DNA from: Voacanga thouarsii
Taxonomy: Eukaryota; Streptophyta; Magnoliopsida; Gentianales; Apocynaceae
Assembly (NCBI GenBank): GCA_026120185.1
Contig: JANUWF010002008.1
Span: 783,501 to 847,500, forward strand
Direction: 5' to 3'
DNA: 64,000 bases
Shown here: positions 1 through 12,381 of the stretch, one piece after another
Position numbering within the stretch: position 1 is the first letter of the stretch
Layout of the letters: every line of letters starts with the position of its first letter
Notes under the pieces: model-generated
What the model saw: the letters and a program-made list of their open reading frames with translations, nothing else
What the model was told of the DNA's origin: nothing
The model's database searches: none
Program-made: the position numbers and the translations under genes

Positions 1-1053
1 CACTAGGGTTGTCTAGTGTAATTATTTGTCAACACCACTCAGGATTGTGCATAGGTAAAAATAGATCTTAAAGGGATATTTCTTCATTACAACAGTAATA
101 TTTACATTGAAGATCAAATCAAGATGAGTTACCTGTCCTACATATTCAAAGGCACAAAAAAACTCAAGCAAAATACCATCCGCACTCATTTAATAAAATG
201 GCTAGCTCAATTTGGTGACTTTCAAAGCTTAAAGTTGTGGTTGGTTTTTCCAATCGCGAAATATTTCAACTTCTTTCCCTTCCTTTTGTTTTTACATCAA
301 TAGTCCAAGATTCAAATAGTATTGCAACAGAAGAATATCAGATCTTCCCTTAAATTTTCTCCTCTCAAATGCAGATTGAGAGATGTAAGAACCACTTCCG
401 CTAGGGCTTTCATAATATCAGAACCATCTCCTAAGTTTTTGGATACTCTAATACCACTAGAATCAGAGCCTCCTTTGCCACTACCTCCACCTTATCCTTT
501 GCCACCACCTTCACCACCCTTGATGCTGCCTCTAGAATTACCACCCTTGTCGTCCATATGAAATTATCAATCATCTCAATCACAAAAAATACAAACATAA
601 GTAGATTTCCCATAGATGGGAATCCAAATAGTAAGGGAACACAACCATAGACATAAATGTGGATTGAAAATTGCATAACCAATATTTAAATAAGCCATTT
701 GAATTAAACATACAGTGAAAACAAGGTGCTCTCATCACCATTGCAACAATATCCTATTAAATTGGTTAGCCTTTATGCCTCAATTTCCCAACACCCCAAG
801 CCTCATCCTTAAACAAAAGAAACCACAAAAACACACATGAATTTAAATGGGAAAATGAAACCCAAAGAAACAAAATTAAATACGTGAAACGTGGAAAAGA
901 AAAGGTAATTCAAGAGTTGAGAGGAAAATACCGCAAATTGTTTGGGATCAGGCCAAGCCATTTTATTAAATTTCTAGCGGCAATTAAAGAAGGTTTGGTG
1001 CAAGCTAGGCAGCTGCTATGGGATAGGATCTAATTTAGATAAAGAGTGATGCT
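1..1053. other. Intergenic DNA left of the first copia element
   Basis: This stretch is AT-rich and holds no intact gene. The only coding-like signal is a short glycine-rich reading frame on the minus strand near 312-557, listed separately. The remainder up to the AAAGA target site at 1054-1058 shows no recognisable domain, RNA gene or repeat. Confidence 0.5.
312..557 (-). pseudogene. Possible glycine-rich gene fragment
   Basis: Read on the minus strand from the ATG at 557, the frame is rich in GGG, GGK and GGS clusters. It has one in-frame TAA after about 20 codons, then continues through a mixed tail to a TGA at 312-314, about 82 codons in all. The glycine-rich run with acidic and lysine residues resembles part of a glycine-rich protein, but the simple composition could also arise by chance. 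No neighbouring exon was found. Function is unknown. Confidence 0.2.
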
Positions 1054-1058
1054 AAAGA

Positions 1059-2927
1059 TGTTGGAATATATGCCCTCTAGACTAGATTATTTGATGTAAT
1101 TATCGAATTTATTAATAAAAGAATTTATTCTCAAAATTTATTTGTGAATTTACATTTTATTTGTACACGATTTTTGTTTGGAAAGGACCCATTATGTTTA
1201 AGTAAGTGATCTATGTGAATGGTGGTCTTTCACAGTAAAGTATAGATTACGGGTTGCTTAACACATAAATATTTGTTCTTAGCCGATTCATGAGAATGAG
1301 AATCTCATCATGTATAAGTTATTGTGTTATGAATTCTAAATGGGGAATGACTTACCTTTAACCAGTGAGTAGTCCACTCACTTTATAGCATAAGCATATT
1401 TCGAATACATAGAATAGGACCTGTAATAATAATTTCTAAAAGTACTATTTAAAAGAAACCCAGACTAATACTGCTACAGCGTGGACTAATACTCTACCGC
1501 TTGAGTATAAGTTAGTAGTCTGACGAAATTAGAAGCATATACTTTGATATACTGTAGTTGAGGTTCTTTCGTAGAACTAATATACTTGTATATTGGGTAT
1601 ATGTGACTAGTTAGTTAAGACAGACTTGTATAAGATAGCTTATACGCTATATCGCCCCTTATGATTGTTCAAATGATCTAATTATCCAAGGCCCTGAGGA
1701 ACATGATTTGGATGTTTACTTTAGGGTAGCTCTCTTGAAACGTGAAAACATTCCAGGAGTCGTGAATCATTGAACTAGAGGTTTAAGAATGGTAGATGTC
1801 TATTAGAGAGGTGTTAGTACACTCTTCCTCTCTAATTGAACGGCGATGTGTAGAGAGATATTTTAGTCATTACACCTGTAAGTCGAAAATTTTGCTAACG
1901 CAACATTGTCCTTGGGGTCAATATTTTCTTATGGTGATATTAGGATATATTTAAAATGCAAAATATAGTTATTTATATAGTAGGGGTATTTTGATCATTT
2001 TAGTAACCAAGGCGATGTGTCTTTTGGTCCCCAAAATAGCCTTTAAGTCATGAAAGATTTGGATTAAGAAATTGGTCTTGATAATTATGAATTTTTATTT
2101 TATTAGTCTAATTAATTATTCGACTAGAATAAAATAAAATGTCTGAGAGAGAGTATTTATTTTATCTATTTTAATTGGTTAATTAATTATTCAGGGCCCA
2201 ATGCCCAAATTGAATAATTAAAAAATTAATTTGGAACTAGATAAAATGTATAAAATTTTATTTAGTCTATTTGGGCTTGTTAATTATTTATTGGGCTGTT
2301 TAATAAAGTTCAGAAAATAAATAATTGAGATTTATTATTTATGGATGTTCAAGCCCAAGAATAAATAATTTATCTAGTCCAATGAATAAGACCAAAGGTA
2401 AAATAAAATTTTTAAAAATGATATTATTAATTAATTATTAATTTAAATAAATAAATAAACAGAATGGGATGGCGTGAAGATAACAGAAAGCATGAGCTTT
2501 CTATGTTCATACGATTATGCTCTCTCTCGGTGAAGGATTAAAAAGGTAGAAGAAATAATGCAAAATGTTGTTGGTTTGAGCTTTGTGTGAGCTTTCAATT
2601 CATAGAAGCAAAGCAAAGAAAATAGAAGCTCTGCGTATTTCATTTGGTATTCACAGAAAGCCAAATCCATTTTCAACAAAGACCAAAGTTGATCAAAACC
2701 CAATATTCAAGCTCTCACCGGTTGTGCTGTGAGCACCATTTTGAAAGAACGAAAGCTTCGTGTGGATGAGATGCAGTAGACATTTGCAAGGACGTGAGTC
2801 ACTTGTCTCAAATATTCTTATACAGACATCTACAACAGTGCAAAGAGGAACATTTAATTACAGATGTAAAATTTTTGTTTTCCTAACATGCTTTCGTTTT
2901 GATGATTTTTGCCATTTTAAGCCTTCA
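1059..2927 (+). repeat. 5' LTR of copia element 1
   Basis: This 1869-bp terminal repeat starts TG and ends CA. It is colinear with 8422-10309 and with the split copy at 33357-33949 plus 43908 onward. Related diverged copies lie at 61365-62580 (same strand) and 45949-47628 (opposite strand). It has no coding content. Confidence 0.93.
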
Positions 2928-2929
2928 AT

Positions 2930-2941
2930 TGGTATCAGAAC
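2930..2941 (+). other. Primer binding site, methionine tRNA type
   Basis: The sequence TGGTATCAGAAC starts two bases after the LTR end. It matches the usual plant PBS TGGTATCAGAGC, complementary to the 3' end of methionine tRNA, at 11 of 12 positions. This is where minus-strand cDNA synthesis would start. Confidence 0.9.
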
Positions 2942-4518
2942 TATGGTTTGGCAAATGTAGGAAGCATGTTAGGCTTAACTAAAACAAGAAAATATTTGTT
3001 TTGATTAAAATTTGTGATCCTTCGTATTTACTAATATGTGTAGTTTCACTGTAAGCTTCGCGAGTGGAAGTATAGGAATAATGTATTTTGATTACTTTCA
3101 TAGATATCGTATAAACTCAGTATTTTTTAAGGGCATAGACGGTTGTTTGGATGATTTTTTTTTCTAACTTTATTTTACCCTTGGTCTTATTCATTGGGCT
3201 AGATAAATTTACACGATAAAGCAAATTCAATTTGCTTTGCAAATTGATCAGCTGTGGTCAGCAATTTTGACCGTGACTAGGGCGGGCACAGGCCGGATCC
3301 ACCTGCCCGGATCCAGCCCATGGGCAGTGATCCAGTGTGGCAGGTGCATGGACCCGACCGAATAAAAAAATAAATAAAATTTTGGATTTTTGGTCCCATA
3401 CCAGGTGAAATTTTTTTTATTGCAATAGTTAATATTGTTTAAATATTTTGCATGAAAAATAATAGTAAAGGAAATTTAGGATTAAATAAGACTATTAAGT
3501 AATTAATGTGTTTCATTCTATTATTTGCACACTTAGGTTAAAAGAATAGAAAAGCATGAAAACGTTTATAGTTTCTAGTATATTTATTTCTTTTTGTACC
3601 CTATGTGTGCGATTTCTCAAAGACCAAAGTTTTTAGAAATTTTAACAAAGAAAAATATTTTTTTAAAATCAAATGGTTAATTTTAATTCGAATAAAAATT
3701 AATTCTTAGATATTTTCTCAAAGGATTTTATCTTTGACATAGAAAATATATTGAATTTAAATATTTTTGTGAATTAAAATAGAAAACCATTTTGATTGAA
3801 TTTTAACAAGAGAAATTGTTTTTGTCAAAACTTGAGATCAAAATCTCTCAAAAGTTTTATTGGAATTTTTTTGAAATTATTAAGTTTATTAATTTAAATA
3901 AAATTAATCCATGAAAAAATTTCTCAAAAGGTATAAACCTTGACATATAAATTTTTATGGGTTTAGATATTTTATTTTGAGTTAAAAGAAAATTTAATTG
4001 AAATTTTCAAAATATATTTTCTAAGAAAAACCCTTATTTTAAAATACTAAGTGGGAGAGAGGTTCCAACGGCCCCACGACTTCTATCACGATCCTCATTA
4101 GAGATCGTGGGTCCCCTCGCATCACCCTAGGAGTGAACCCATATAGGATGAGGATACCACAAGGATCTAGAACTAATGGATGGATGTAATTAATAACTCG
4201 AGACACGTGTTATGATCGGCTAGCCCACATTGGAGGTTATAGTACGAGGAATGTTAATGGAAAATGAGAAGGAACGGTCATCCCACGATGGAGTTATCTT
4301 CTAGATCATTACCTAGAAGGAAAATTAATTTGTGGTGGATAATACACTTAGCTTAGAAAACTGTTAATCTTCCCAAAAAGATATGTCAGTTTTTCTAAGA
4401 GCCAAATTAATCATATTAAAGATAATAGTGATAGGGTTAACTATTATCGAAATTAATATGAGAATAAAGTCACAAATTATTTTGTTTTTTCACAAACTGA
4501 ATTTTTGATATTTCAGAA
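2942..4518 (+). other. Untranslated leader of copia element 1
   Basis: About 1.6 kb between the primer binding site and the gag start is AT-rich and non-coding. A GC-richer patch near 3275-3360 starts like a hAT-type terminal repeat (GGGCGGGCACAGGCCGG) and may be a small transposon scrap, but I see no matching second end. Confidence 0.5.
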
Positions 4519-5335
4519 ATGGTTAGTGGAGGTTCTTTTAGTCATTTAACCGTTATTCTCCATGAGAATAAGCTAACGGGTCCAAATTATATAGACTGAA
4601 AAAGGAATTTGGACATAATACTCACTGTTGAGGAGTACAAGTATGTCCTTTTTGAAACCTACCCTATTATTGGGGAGGATTCCACCACGGAGGAGGTGAG
4701 GCTGAAAAAGCATGGAAGAAGGCCAACGAAATGGCTCGATACTACATATTGGCCCTCATGTCTAATGTGTTCCAGTCAAAACACGAGTATATAACCACTG
4801 CATATGATATTAGCCAATCATTAGCCACGATGTTCGCCGATAAAAGCCGGCCCGCAAGTCAGAAAACTCTTAGGCCGATTATAAATACTAAGATGGCTAA
4901 GAGAGTATCAGTCAGGGAGCATATGCTCAAAATGATTGCTGCTTTCAAGGAAGCGGAAGTCTTAGGGGCTGTTATTGACCTCGAGAGCCAAGTAGACATG
5001 ATTCTTGGATCTCTGTCGGGCTCTTTTACCTAGTTCAAGTTGAACTACAACATGAATAAATTGAACATGACTTTAATTGAGTTGATGAAAGAGCTCCAGG
5101 TGACGGAGAATGTCATGAGCCACAATTCAAAGCTATCATTGCCAGGATTTTTTCTTCGAGAATTGGGTCCAAGCCCAGGAAGTTCAAAAAGAAGAAAGGA
5201 AATGCACAAACCCAACCCAAAAACCAGCCCAATAAGCCCAAAGGCAAATACTTCATATGCTGACAGAAGGGACACTGAAAAAAGGAGTGTCCAGAACTTC
5301 AGGACAAGAAAACCCCTACAGGTATTATTCTCTAT
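4519..5335 (+). pseudogene. copia gag (UBN2-type) pseudogene
   Basis: Translation from the ATG at 4519 gives the typical copia gag opening, with HENKLTGPNY near residue 16. A TGA then replaces the tryptophan of the usual YxxW motif. A frameshift near 4690 moves the frame; from there the central gag domain is readable (for example NTKMAKRVSVREH, then LNYNMNK). The zinc knuckle near 5240-5300 reads FIC-stop-QKGH then KKEC, so a knuckle position is now a stop codon. Gag would form the virus-like particle shell. Several stops make it non-functional. Confidence 0.85.
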
Positions 5336-5339
5336 CTAG

Positions 5340-5790
5340 AGTCTATTTCAATAGTTAGATCAACTTCCACTTAGATTGTTGATTCTGATGCCACTGATCA
5401 TATCTGTAACTCCTTACAGGGGTTTAAAAAGATAAGAAGACTCTAGAAGGGCGAGCATGAACTACGAGTAGGAAATGGAGCACGAGTATGGGCCCTTGCA
5501 GTCAGAGAGCTAGATCTTGTTTTTTATTATAATAAAATAGTTGTATTAAAGGATATTTTATATGTACCCAATTTTAGACAGAATTTGATTTCAGTTGCAA
5601 AACTAATAAATTATGGATATTCTGTTTCTTTCCATTCTGGTATTACTATTAGTAGAAATGGAAAAGTTTATTGTACATGGCACATGTATGGAAATTTATT
5701 CTTTTTAAATCCTACAAACAATCAAATAAATAACGCTCAATCTAAACCTTTAAGTAAGAAGAGAAAGACCAATGTCAATGACTCATATCT
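5340..5790 (+). pseudogene. copia aspartic protease pseudogene
   Basis: The active-site stretch near 5373-5405 reads IVDSDATDHIC, where copia proteases have a D-S/T-G triad followed by A-T-D/N-H. The glycine of the triad is aspartate here, and the tryptophan before IVD is a TAG stop. Downstream frames retain the conserved LYVPNFRQNLISVAKL (near 5555-5605) that links protease to the integrase zinc domain. This protease would cut the Gag-Pol polyprotein; the copy is dead both by stops and by the triad substitution. Confidence 0.8.
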
Positions 5791-6800
5791 TTAGCATCTA
5801 AGGTTGGGTCATATTAACTCAACCAGGATTCAGAAGTTAATCCATGATGGGCCCTTAGGCTTATTAAGATTAGAAAGTTGGCCTCAGTGTGAATATTACC
5901 TTATGAGAAAAATGACCAAAAGGTCGTTCACCCAAAAGGCTGATAGAGTCAAGGAGATATTGGGTCTTATTCATACTGATGTATGTGGTTCTTTGTCTAC
6001 TCAAGCTAGAGGGGGCTTTGATTACTTCATCACTTTCACGGATGATTGTTCAAGGTTTGGTTATGTCTATCTGATGAGGCACAAGTCTGACTTTTTTGAC
6101 AAGTTTAAAGAGTTTAAGGTTGAAGTGGAGCGTCGGACAAGTAATCTGATCAAAACCTTACGATCGGATCATGGTGGAGAATACCTCCTCGGAGAGTTTA
6201 ATGATTATATGGTACATCATGAAATAATATCCCAACTATCTGCGCCGGGTACACCCCAACAGAATGGAGTAGCTGAGAGAAGGAACAGGACATTAATGGA
6301 AATGGTCCGAAACATAATGTTTTATGCTACTCTTCCGGTCTCTTTTTAGAGATATGCCTTAGAAACTGCGACATATATTCTGAACTTAGTGGCTTTCAAG
6401 TCAGTACCTAGGACACCCTATAAGATGAGGACTGGAGTAAGTCAAATCTAAATCATCTCAGGATATGGGGTTGTCCAACTTATGCACTGATCAAGGGAGA
6501 CAAGTTAGAACCAAGATTAAAGTTATGCTACTTTGTTGGGTATCCAAAGGGGACAAAATGAGGTTACTTTTATCATCCCAATGAGCAAAAAGTACTGGTA
6601 AGTTCTAATGCTAGATACTTGGAGGATGATCAAAGTACTTCCACCAAAGGTTCAACAAGGTTGGAACTTGAGGAGAAGTTATTTTTGGAATCAACTTCTT
6701 CAGACCTGATTATGGAACAAGAAGAGGCACAGCCTCAAGAACTTGTACAAACGAAGCTTCGTCATAGTGGGAGGATATCTAGAGTTTCAGAAAGATGGAC
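5790..6800 (+). pseudogene. copia integrase pseudogene
   Basis: The longest open piece (5804-6349) covers the integrase N-terminus and catalytic core. The zinc-binding part has both histidines (RLGHI, KLIHDG) but only one of the paired cysteines: the usual CxxC is CEYY. The core keeps all three acidic catalytic residues, in HTDVCG, RSDHGGEY and GVAERRNRTL. A TAG at 6347-6349 ends the frame. The C-terminal part continues in broken frames with CYFVGYPKGTK near 6526-6560. Integrase inserts the cDNA into the genome; this copy is inactive. Confidence 0.88.
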
Positions 6801-6840
6801 ATGAGAGGCTTTTGAGTTGGTCTCTGACCATTAGGAACAA

Positions 6841-7800
6841 GATCCCACTAGATACAATGAAGCTATTGCTGATGCCAATGCAAATCTATGGCATGAAGCA
6901 ATGAAAGTTGAGATTGAGTCTATATACTTCATTCAGGTTTGGGATCTTGTAACTTCACCTAAAATGATAAAATTCATTGGGTGTAAGTGGCTATACAAGA
7001 GGAAAAGGGAAACGGATAGGAAGGTGAAAACCTTCAAAGTTAGGCTTGTAGCGAAAGGGTATACTCAAAAAGAGGGAATCGATTATGATGAAACTTTTTT
7101 TCCAATAGCCATGTTTAAGTCCATCCGTATCCTCCCTGCCATTGCATGTCATTACGACTATGAGATATGGTAGATGGATGTCAAGATGGCATTTCTTAAT
7201 GGTCATCTTAACGAAGACATCTATATGTCCCAACCTGAAGGTTTTATTGCTAAAGGTCAGGAACATATGATCTACAAGCTTAAGAAGTCCATTTATGGAC
7301 TTAAGAAGGTATCTAGAATATGAAACATTCATTTTGATAAGACTGTAAAGTCTTACGGTTTCATTCAAAACGATGATGAACCATGCGTGTACAGGAAATT
7401 GGAAGGTATAAATATGGTTTTCTTGTCCTATATGTGGATGACATTCTACTTATTGGGAATGATATATGGATGTTGTCATCTACTAAGGTTTGTTTGTCTA
7501 GTCAATTTAGTATGAAGGACTTAGGAGAAGTCAGTTATATTCTCGAAATTAAGCTTCTTAGAAATAGGAAGTAGAGAATGTTAGGATTATCCCAAGCGGC
7601 ATACATTAACAAGATGTTGGCCAAGTTTAGCATGAACTCATGCAAAGGAGCTATAATCGCTTGCAGACATGGGTTGTCTTTTTATTCTAAGGACTGTTCT
7701 AAGTCTCAAGAAGAAAAAGACAGAATGAGTAAGATTCCCTATACTTCGGCTGTAGAAAGTCTCATGTACGCCATGCTATACACTAGGTTAGATATCTGAT
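6841..7800 (+). pseudogene. copia reverse transcriptase pseudogene
   Basis: The reverse transcriptase starts around the W-H-E-A stretch near 6890 and keeps classic copia blocks: CKWLYKRK, VRLVAKGYTQKEGIDYDETF, MDVKMAFLNG and the catalytic LYVDDILLIGND near 7422-7456. In-frame stops occur at about 7171 and 7321, and others follow near 7572 and 7798. The YVDD aspartates are intact, so the loss of function comes from the stops. It continues into the RNase H region. Confidence 0.9.
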
Positions 7801-8399
7801 TTGTTGTAGGCTTAGTTAGCAGATATTAGTCAAACTCTGGGAAGGTTCATTGGCAAGCTGTAAATCATATTCTTAAATACCTCAATGGTACAAAAGATTA
7901 TATGTTAGTTTACAAGGTTGACGACTTGGTTCCTACTGGATACACAAACTTAGATTTCTAGGCGGATAAAGATGAGAGAAAATCCACTAGTGGATATGTC
8001 TTCACCTTGTTTGGAGGAGTTATTTCATAGAGGAATATCAAGCAATCTTGTATTGCTAACTCAACCATGGAAGCTAAGTATGTAGCAGCTTCGGAAGTGT
8101 CCAAGGAAGCAGTTTGGCTCCGAAAGTTCCTTTTAGAACTTGGAGTTGTGCCATACATGGATAGATCGATTATGGTGTATTGCGACAACTCTAAAGCAGT
8201 CTCACAATCCAAAGAATTCAAGAACCACAAGAAAGGGAAGTACCACCTAATTTGGGATTTCATTCAGAGACGAGAAATCGTGGTGGAACAGATAGCCTTG
8301 GAGAACAACCTAACAGATCCCTTCACCAAGCCATTAGTTGAGAGAGTCTTCAAGAGACACTTAGACGCCATATGGGTGGGCACTTACGGACTTTCTTAA
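7801..8399 (+). pseudogene. copia RNase H pseudogene and 3' end of pol
   Basis: The last 110 codons (8067-8399) are open and contain the RNase H signatures STMEAKYVAASEVSKEAVWL, YCDNSKAV and LTDPFTKPL, ending in a natural-looking stop about 22 bp before the right LTR. The upstream half (7801-8066) has stop codons. RNase H removes the RNA strand from the RNA-DNA hybrid during reverse transcription. Confidence 0.88.
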
Positions 8400-8405
8400 T
8401 CTTAG

Positions 8406-8421
8406 AGTGCAAGTAGGAGAT
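8406..8421 (+). other. Polypurine tract of copia element 1
   Basis: The purine-rich stretch GTGCAAGTAGGAGAT lies directly before the right LTR, where plus-strand DNA synthesis is primed. The opposite-strand copia remnant has the same motif next to its LTR (near 47629-47645). Confidence 0.75.
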
Positions 8422-10309
8422 TGTTAGAATATATGTCCTCTAGACTAGATTATCTGATGCAATTATCGAATTTATTAATAAAGAATTTATTCTCAAAATT
8501 TATTTACGAATTTACATTTTATTTGTGCACGATTTTTGTTTGGAAAGGACCCATTGTGTTTAAGTAAGTGATCCATGTGAATGGTGGTCTTTCACAGTAA
8601 GGTATAGATCACGAGATATTTAATACATAGATGTTTATTCTTAACTGATTGATGAGAATGAGAATCTCATCATGTATAGATTATTGTGTTATGAATTTCA
8701 AATGGGGAATGTCTTACCTTTAGCCAGTGAGTAGTCCACTCACTTCATAGCATGAGCGTATTTCGAATACGTAGAACAGGACCTGTAATAATGATTTCTA
8801 AAAGTACTATTTAAAAGAAACTCAGACTATTACTGCTACAACGTGGATTAATACTCTACCGCTTGAGTATGAGTTGGTAATCTGACGAAACTAGAAGCAT
8901 ATACTTTGATATACTATAGTTGGGATTCTTTCGTAAAATCAATATACTTGTATGTTGGATATATGTAACTAGTTAGTTAAGATAAACTTATACAAGATAG
9001 CTTCTATATTATATTGCCCTTTATGACTGTTCAAATGATTTAATTATCCAGGGCCCTAAGGAACATGGCTTGGATGCTTACTTTAAGGTAACTCCCTTGA
9101 AAAGTGAAAACATTCCAAAAGTCGTGGATCATTGGACTAGAGGTCTAAGGATGATAGATGTTTATTAGAGAGGTGTTAGTACACTCTTCCTCTCTAATTG
9201 TACGGTGATGCATAGAGGGGTATTTTAGTTATTACACCTGTTGGTCAAAGACTTTGCTAACGCAGCATTGTCCTTGGGGTCAATATTTTCTTATGGTGAT
9301 ATTAAGACATATTTAAAATGCAATATATTGCTATTTATATAGTAGGGGTATTTTGATCATTTTAGTAGCCAAGGCGATGTGTCTTTTGGTCCCCGAAATG
9401 GCCCTTAAGCCATGAAAGATTTTGGTTAAGAAATTGATCTTGATAATTATGAATTTTTATTTTATTAGTCTAATTTATTATTGGATTAGAATAAAATAAA
9501 AGGTCCGAGAGAGAGTATTTATTTTATCTAGTTGAATTGGTTAATTAATTATTCAGGGCCCAAGACCTAAATTGAATAATTAAAAAATTAATCTGGAACT
9601 AGATAAAAGGTATGAAATTTTATTTAGTGTATTTGGGCTTGTTAATTATTTATTGGGTTGTTTAATAAAGTTCAAAAAATAAATAATTGAGAATTATTAT
9701 TTATGAGTATTCAAGCCCAAGATTAAATAATTTATTTGGCCCAATAAATAAGACTAAAGGTAAAATAATAATAAAATAATAATAATATTTATTAATTAAT
9801 TATTAATTTAAATAAATAAATAAATAAATAAACAAATAACACGGGATGGAAAAGGCAAAGGAAATAATAGAAAGCGTGGACTTAATGTTTTTATGCAATT
9901 GTACTCTCTTGGTGAAGGATTGAAAAAGTAGAGGAAATAGTGCAAAATGCTATTAGTTTGAGTTTTGTGTGAGCTTTCAATTCATAGAAGCAAAGCAAAG
10001 AAAACAAAAGCTATGCATATTTCATTTGGGATTCACAGAAAGTCAAACCCATTTTCAACAAAGACCAAAGTTGATTAAAACCCAATATTCAAGCTCTCAC
10101 CCGCTGTGCTATGGGCACTATTTTGGAAGATCGAAAGCTTTGCATGGATGAGACGCAATAAATGTTTGTAAGGATGTGAGCCACTTGCCTCAAATATCCT
10201 TATACTGACATCTACACCAGTGTGAAGAGGGTCATTTAATCACAGAGATAAAATTTTCGTTTTCCTAATATGCTTTCGTTTTGATTATTTTTTCCATTTT
10301 AAGCCTTCA
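8422..10309 (+). repeat. 3' LTR of copia element 1
   Basis: This 1888-bp repeat starts TGTTAGAATA and ends GCCTTCA, followed by the target duplication AAAGA. It aligns along its length with 1059-2927, with scattered, mostly transition differences and small indels. Confidence 0.93.
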
Positions 10310-10314
10310 AAAGA

Positions 10315-12050
10315 GATTCTTCAAAACATCTAAGGTCTCTATTCTCCATCATGGGATGTAGCCATAATTGTCCAAGACCTCCAATCCCTTCACTTGAAGA
10401 CTGATCGACCATCACCTATCGCCTGGGATAGTAAGTAGTAGTCTGTTTTGGGGTGGGACATTATGTAAGTGTTCAGCTCATAGGAAGGAGAGAGCCCTAA
10501 AGAGGCTTTATATTAAGAACGAAGCCCGATCAGAGGAAGCAGTCATTTGAATGTCTTATCGGGAATCGTCGTTCCAGGTCTGTAACCCAACAGCGTAGCC
10601 ACCTTTTCACTCTCTTTCAGCCGATTCAGGTACCGAATTGTATCTCTTGGAGAGAGGTGCAGAAGTTGTCCCTTTGACTTAGGGGGGCCTTCCACCACTT
10701 TAACTGATGCGGACGAGGTTCTCTCGTCTTGAAAGAAGTAATAAAAGGGAAGCTCGGGGTTAAATTGCGTTCATCATTGCCTGTATAGCTTTCTAGAGCA
10801 GAGATCTGGCAATGCATTCTAGGCACAGATCATTGGTATTAGATGTATCGTTAGGTTGTGCCGAGTCAAATCTGCTCCATTTTTTTTTTCGTTGCAGAAA
10901 AAAGATCCCTTCCCCCCACGTTAAAATATGATGAATATGAAGTCCGGGAGACTACAAGTACTATAGATCCTCTGACTCCCAATCGGGTTGCTTTCCTAAG
11001 TCTCGCCAATGTTGGCTGTAGGTCGTGATGTGCCTTGAGATGGCTGTGTCTTGTCTTCCTGCCTGTTGGGAATTTGCTCTCGGGTGTCGCTCTACTGCGT
11101 CTGGCCCGTCCTCTAGGCACCTTTGGTGGTTGCTTTGAGCTCAGACAACAAGAACTTCGAGAAGGCATGAACCTCTCCATCCCCAGCACCATCGGCGATC
11201 CCGTTAGAGGAGCGAGGGTTATGATCCTACCTATACCAGTCCTAATCCTCGTCAGACTAAGAATCTCCTTCTGGCGAAGATTGACAACAACCCATACAAT
11301 CAGATGCTTCTCAGAATGGTGCTATATAGGTATTGCTAACAACAATTAAATACTAAACAATCTTTTTGAAATTCTCAAAAAAATGGTAAGTGGGAACTAA
11401 AGAGACTTTAGAGTAAAAATCAAGAGGTTTAAGAAAACTCTTGATTCGTATGTACGTATGTATGTGAATTCATTCTTTTACATTCAGTGCTTCCAAATGT
11501 CAATAGGGGATAGGCTCGAAGACATGCAAGGTGTCATCACAATAATTCATATTGCCAAGTGTTAATAGTTAACGGTGCTATGTGTTGCTGTTGGGTGCTT
11601 CCGCAACTATATATATATATATATCTATATGGTTTTATAAATAAAATTTATTAATTTTTTATGTCAAGCAAAAATAGATGATCCCTCAAAATATAATAAC
11701 AACAAATAAATCAACTTACAAAAAATATAAATTATAAAGAAGCTTTATAAAACCTTACAAACCAAAAAAAAAATGAAAAAAATGAAAGCCCTAATCTAGA
11801 GAGGGAAATCCAACAAACATAGTCCTTCCAACAGGGGCAAAGATGACAAGATTAGACCTCCTTACTCTTTCATTTTCCCCCTATTTTTTAAAATTATTTT
11901 TAATAAATATTATCCACATACCTATGCAGGTGTCATTACCTTAGAATACATATATATTAATGTACAGCACAATTTATACTAACATATACATATAGTATTT
12001 TTTATTTTTTAAAGCAAAATCCAATCGAGCAAATCAATCAATCTGAAATA
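10315..12050. other. Gene-poor DNA; 10330-11330 possibly organelle-derived
   Basis: From about 10330 to 11330 the base composition is visibly more GC-balanced than the flanks and short open frames occur on both strands, none with a recognisable domain. The texture resembles plant mitochondrial non-coding DNA inserted into the nucleus, but I cannot confirm this from the sequence alone. From 11340 to 12050 it is AT-rich, with a short TA repeat near 11608-11625, and includes the probable promoter of the UBA gene. Confidence 0.35.
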
Positions 12051-12219
12051 GAAAAACCCTAATTCCATCGATTCAGTTTCATTTCAGCCTTGCAATACCT
12101 ATCCCACCCCTCAACCCCAGCACGATACCCCTACGCCTATACCAGTTCGTGCCCCAGCCCGACTCTCTCTCTTTCTCTCTCTATATCCATTCTTTTCCTG
12201 CATCTCCTCTCTTATATTG

Positions 12220-12267
<48 letters not shown>

Positions 12268-12381
12268 AAGCATCCGCCATATCTCCTTTTACCCCCAAAC
12301 GTTCACATTCATCCTTAGCGACTCAACTCCTCGATCGATCCGTCCTTTCATTTCATTCTCTCTTTTTCATTTCCGTTACAG
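12050..12381 (+). other. Inferred 5' UTR exon of the UBA-protein gene
   Basis: A pyrimidine-rich leader-like segment ends in CCGTTACAG followed by GTAATTTCC, a good splice donor with the exon ending at 12381. The matching acceptor is the TGTGCAG at 15123-15129, 25 bases before the start codon. The transcription start is not visible; about 12050 is an estimate. The leader contains the TC microsatellite at 12229-12264. Confidence 0.6.
12229..12264 (+). repeat. (TC)18 microsatellite in the 5' leader
   Basis: Eighteen consecutive TC units sit in the inferred 5' UTR of the UBA-protein gene. CT runs in 5' leaders are common in plant genes and are often length-variable between individuals. Confidence 0.95.

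Larger units (their letters stand above)
1059..10309 (+). mobile_element. Complete, degenerate Ty1/copia LTR retrotransposon
   Basis: The element begins TGTTGGAATA and ends GCCTTCA. It is flanked on both sides by the same 5-bp target duplication AAAGA (1054-1058 and 10310-10314). It has two long terminal repeats (1059-2927 and 8422-10309), a methionine-tRNA-type primer binding site right after the left repeat, a purine-rich tract before the right repeat, and the order gag, protease, integrase, reverse transcriptase, RNase H, which defines copia. All coding parts carry stops or frameshifts, so it cannot move by itself. The two LTRs differ at about 20 positions in the first 235 aligned bases (counted by eye), so the insertion is fairly old. 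Confidence 0.95.
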
